A stretch of DNA of 64,000 nucleotides from Emticicia sp. 21SJ11W-3 (GTDB lineage: Bacteria > Bacteroidota > Bacteroidia > Cytophagales > Spirosomataceae): positions 124,001 to 188,000 of the forward strand of contig NZ_CP092074.1 of assembly GCF_024138715.1 (NCBI RefSeq), in the 5' to 3' direction. A model generated the notes under the pieces. It saw nothing but the letters and a program-made list of their open reading frames with translations. It was not told the DNA's origin and made no database searches. Made by a program: the position numbers and the translations under genes. Shown piece after piece: positions 63,328 through 64,000 of this stretch; position 1 is the first letter of the stretch; every line of letters starts with the position of its first letter.

Positions 63328-63747
63328 TCAGGCATTGCATACAGGGCAGGTGCCTTGCATAAGCATATTAATTTCAGACAGCTTGTAGCCATCGGGTAAG
63401 CTAATCTTAGGTATATGCACACTTTCAAGGCAGGTAGTATTACCGCACGACAAACATTTAAAATGAACGTGGTCGTGATGGTGCTCTTCATGAGAGCACT
63501 CAGTAGAACGGCAGAGTGCATACTTGGTGCCGCCTTCGTCGTCCAATACTTTATGTATTATACCTTTTTCAACAAAGGTTTTCAGGGTTCGGTAAATGGT
63601 TACCCTGTCAAAGCGCTCTCCGAACAGGTTTTCCAGGTCTCCGTGCGAAAGCGCATGGCTGTAAGTCTGAAAAGACGCCAATATATCTTCACGACAGCCC
63701 GTATGGCGCAAGTCGTATTCTTTCAGTGTATTTTTAGAGAGACTCAT
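63328..63747 (-). CDS. Fur-family transcriptional regulator
   Basis: A 139-residue Fur-type repressor: winged helix at the N-terminus (YDLRHTGCREDILASFQTYS, DRVTIYRTLKTFVEKGIIH) and a metal-binding C-terminus with HEEHHHDHVHFKCLSCG and a second C-x2-C in GTCPVCNA. The His-rich segment HEEHHHDH is compatible with zinc or iron sensing. Fur and Zur cannot be told apart here. It is 58 bases upstream of the EamA gene. Confidence 0.88.
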   Translation of the reverse strand: MSLSKNTLKEYDLRHTGCREDILASFQTYSHALSHGDLENLFGERFDRVTIYRTLKTFVEKGIIHKVLDDEGGTKYALCRSTECSHEEHHHDHVHFKCLSCGNTTCLESVHIPKISLPDGYKLSEINMLMQGTCPVCNA

Positions 63748-63825
63748 AATTTATAAACGATAAATTCATGAAAGTCGTTTTGTATTGTCAATATCTGCAC
63801 TTTTCGAGTACATTAATTACAAGAC

Positions 63826-64000
63826 CTATTCTACCAGCAAATTTACGTTTTCAAACTGTAATTTAACCAGATTTGCGTAAATTCCTTCTTCTTTTAGTAT
63901 CAATTCGTCGTGCGAACCCAATTCGGCAATCCTGCCGTCTTTTAAGACATAGATAGTATCTACATTTCGGATGGTTGCCAGGCGGTGCGCAATAATAATG
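63826..64000 (-). CDS. ABC transporter ATP-binding protein, C-terminal part (cut by window edge)
   Basis: The last 57 codons of a gene that continues beyond the window. It opens with [12 protein letters not shown], which includes the H-loop (switch) His of an ABC ATPase, then [15 protein letters not shown] and a short tail ending N-L-L-V-E. This is the end of an exporter-type subunit like MsbA, probably a fused membrane-ATPase half-transporter. The start and cargo lie outside the window. Confidence 0.85.
   Translation of the reverse strand, partial: IIIAHRLATIRNVDTIYVLKDGRIAELGSHDELILKEEGIYANLVKLQFENVNLLVE

Overview
The window is about 64 kb of a chromosome from a member of the Bacteroidota, most likely a free-living, carotenoid-pigmented cytophaga-like or chitinophaga-like bacterium; genus and family cannot be fixed from the sequence alone. 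The reasons are: several promoters of the Bacteroidota type (TTG, about 20 nt, then TAnnTTTG); almost no Shine-Dalgarno sequences; two large secreted proteins ending in the gliding-motility-associated C-terminal domain used by type IX secretion; a single-chain type-B SdhC in sdhCAB order; and a monofunctional aspartate kinase. Gene content is mostly chromosomal core. No insertion sequence, prophage, CRISPR array or tRNA/rRNA gene was recognised.

Layout. 0-12.7 kb: housekeeping genes (purB, glycerol-type aquaporin, AlbA_2 protein, TPR membrane protein, ribH, lysC, serS, FrnE-like DsbA protein, M13 peptidase, lipoyl dehydrogenase). 12.7-13.5 kb: a gene-poor gap with two strong hairpins and possible micro-ORFs. 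13.5-28.2 kb: YihY and TspO-like membrane proteins, then a dense signalling block (rpoN, an NtrC-type activator, two histidine kinases, three single-domain response regulators) mixed with small envelope/stress proteins (YtxH, holin-like, GlsB/YeaQ, coiled-coil lipoprotein, beta-barrel protein, AI-2E-type exporter, OmpA lipoprotein). 28.5-37.2 kb: acetyltransferase, DUF456, methyltransferase, ArgD-like aminotransferase, an intergenic region with two perfect DnaA boxes, crtI-crtB and dnaN. 37.2-40.9 kb: sdhCAB. 41.1-48.1 kb: two nearly identical 2.9-kb gliding-CTD genes flanking a membrane LytTR regulator. 48.1-56.7 kb: accessory genes, including an unrecognised membrane-protein pair with repeated histidine motifs and an AraC/flavin-reductase module. 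56.9-59.2 kb: rplKAJL standing alone. 59.6-64 kb: PhoB/PhoR-like pair, RluA synthase, EamA transporter, Fur regulator and the end of an ABC exporter.

Most notable points. (1) Genes at 49708-52597 encode a polytopic protein with a duplicated W-x-H...D...FSxPH motif and an exported partner with two HLHP segments; together they look like an undescribed metal-dependent membrane module. (2) The twin giant adhesin-like genes have been homogenised over 2.64 kb while their N-terminal parts differ. (3) rplKAJL is separated from both nusG and rpoBC. (4) Two exact DnaA boxes lie 3.3 kb upstream of dnaN. (5) rpoN is embedded in a signalling and envelope-stress cluster. All functional statements rest on reading motifs by eye; no database search was run.
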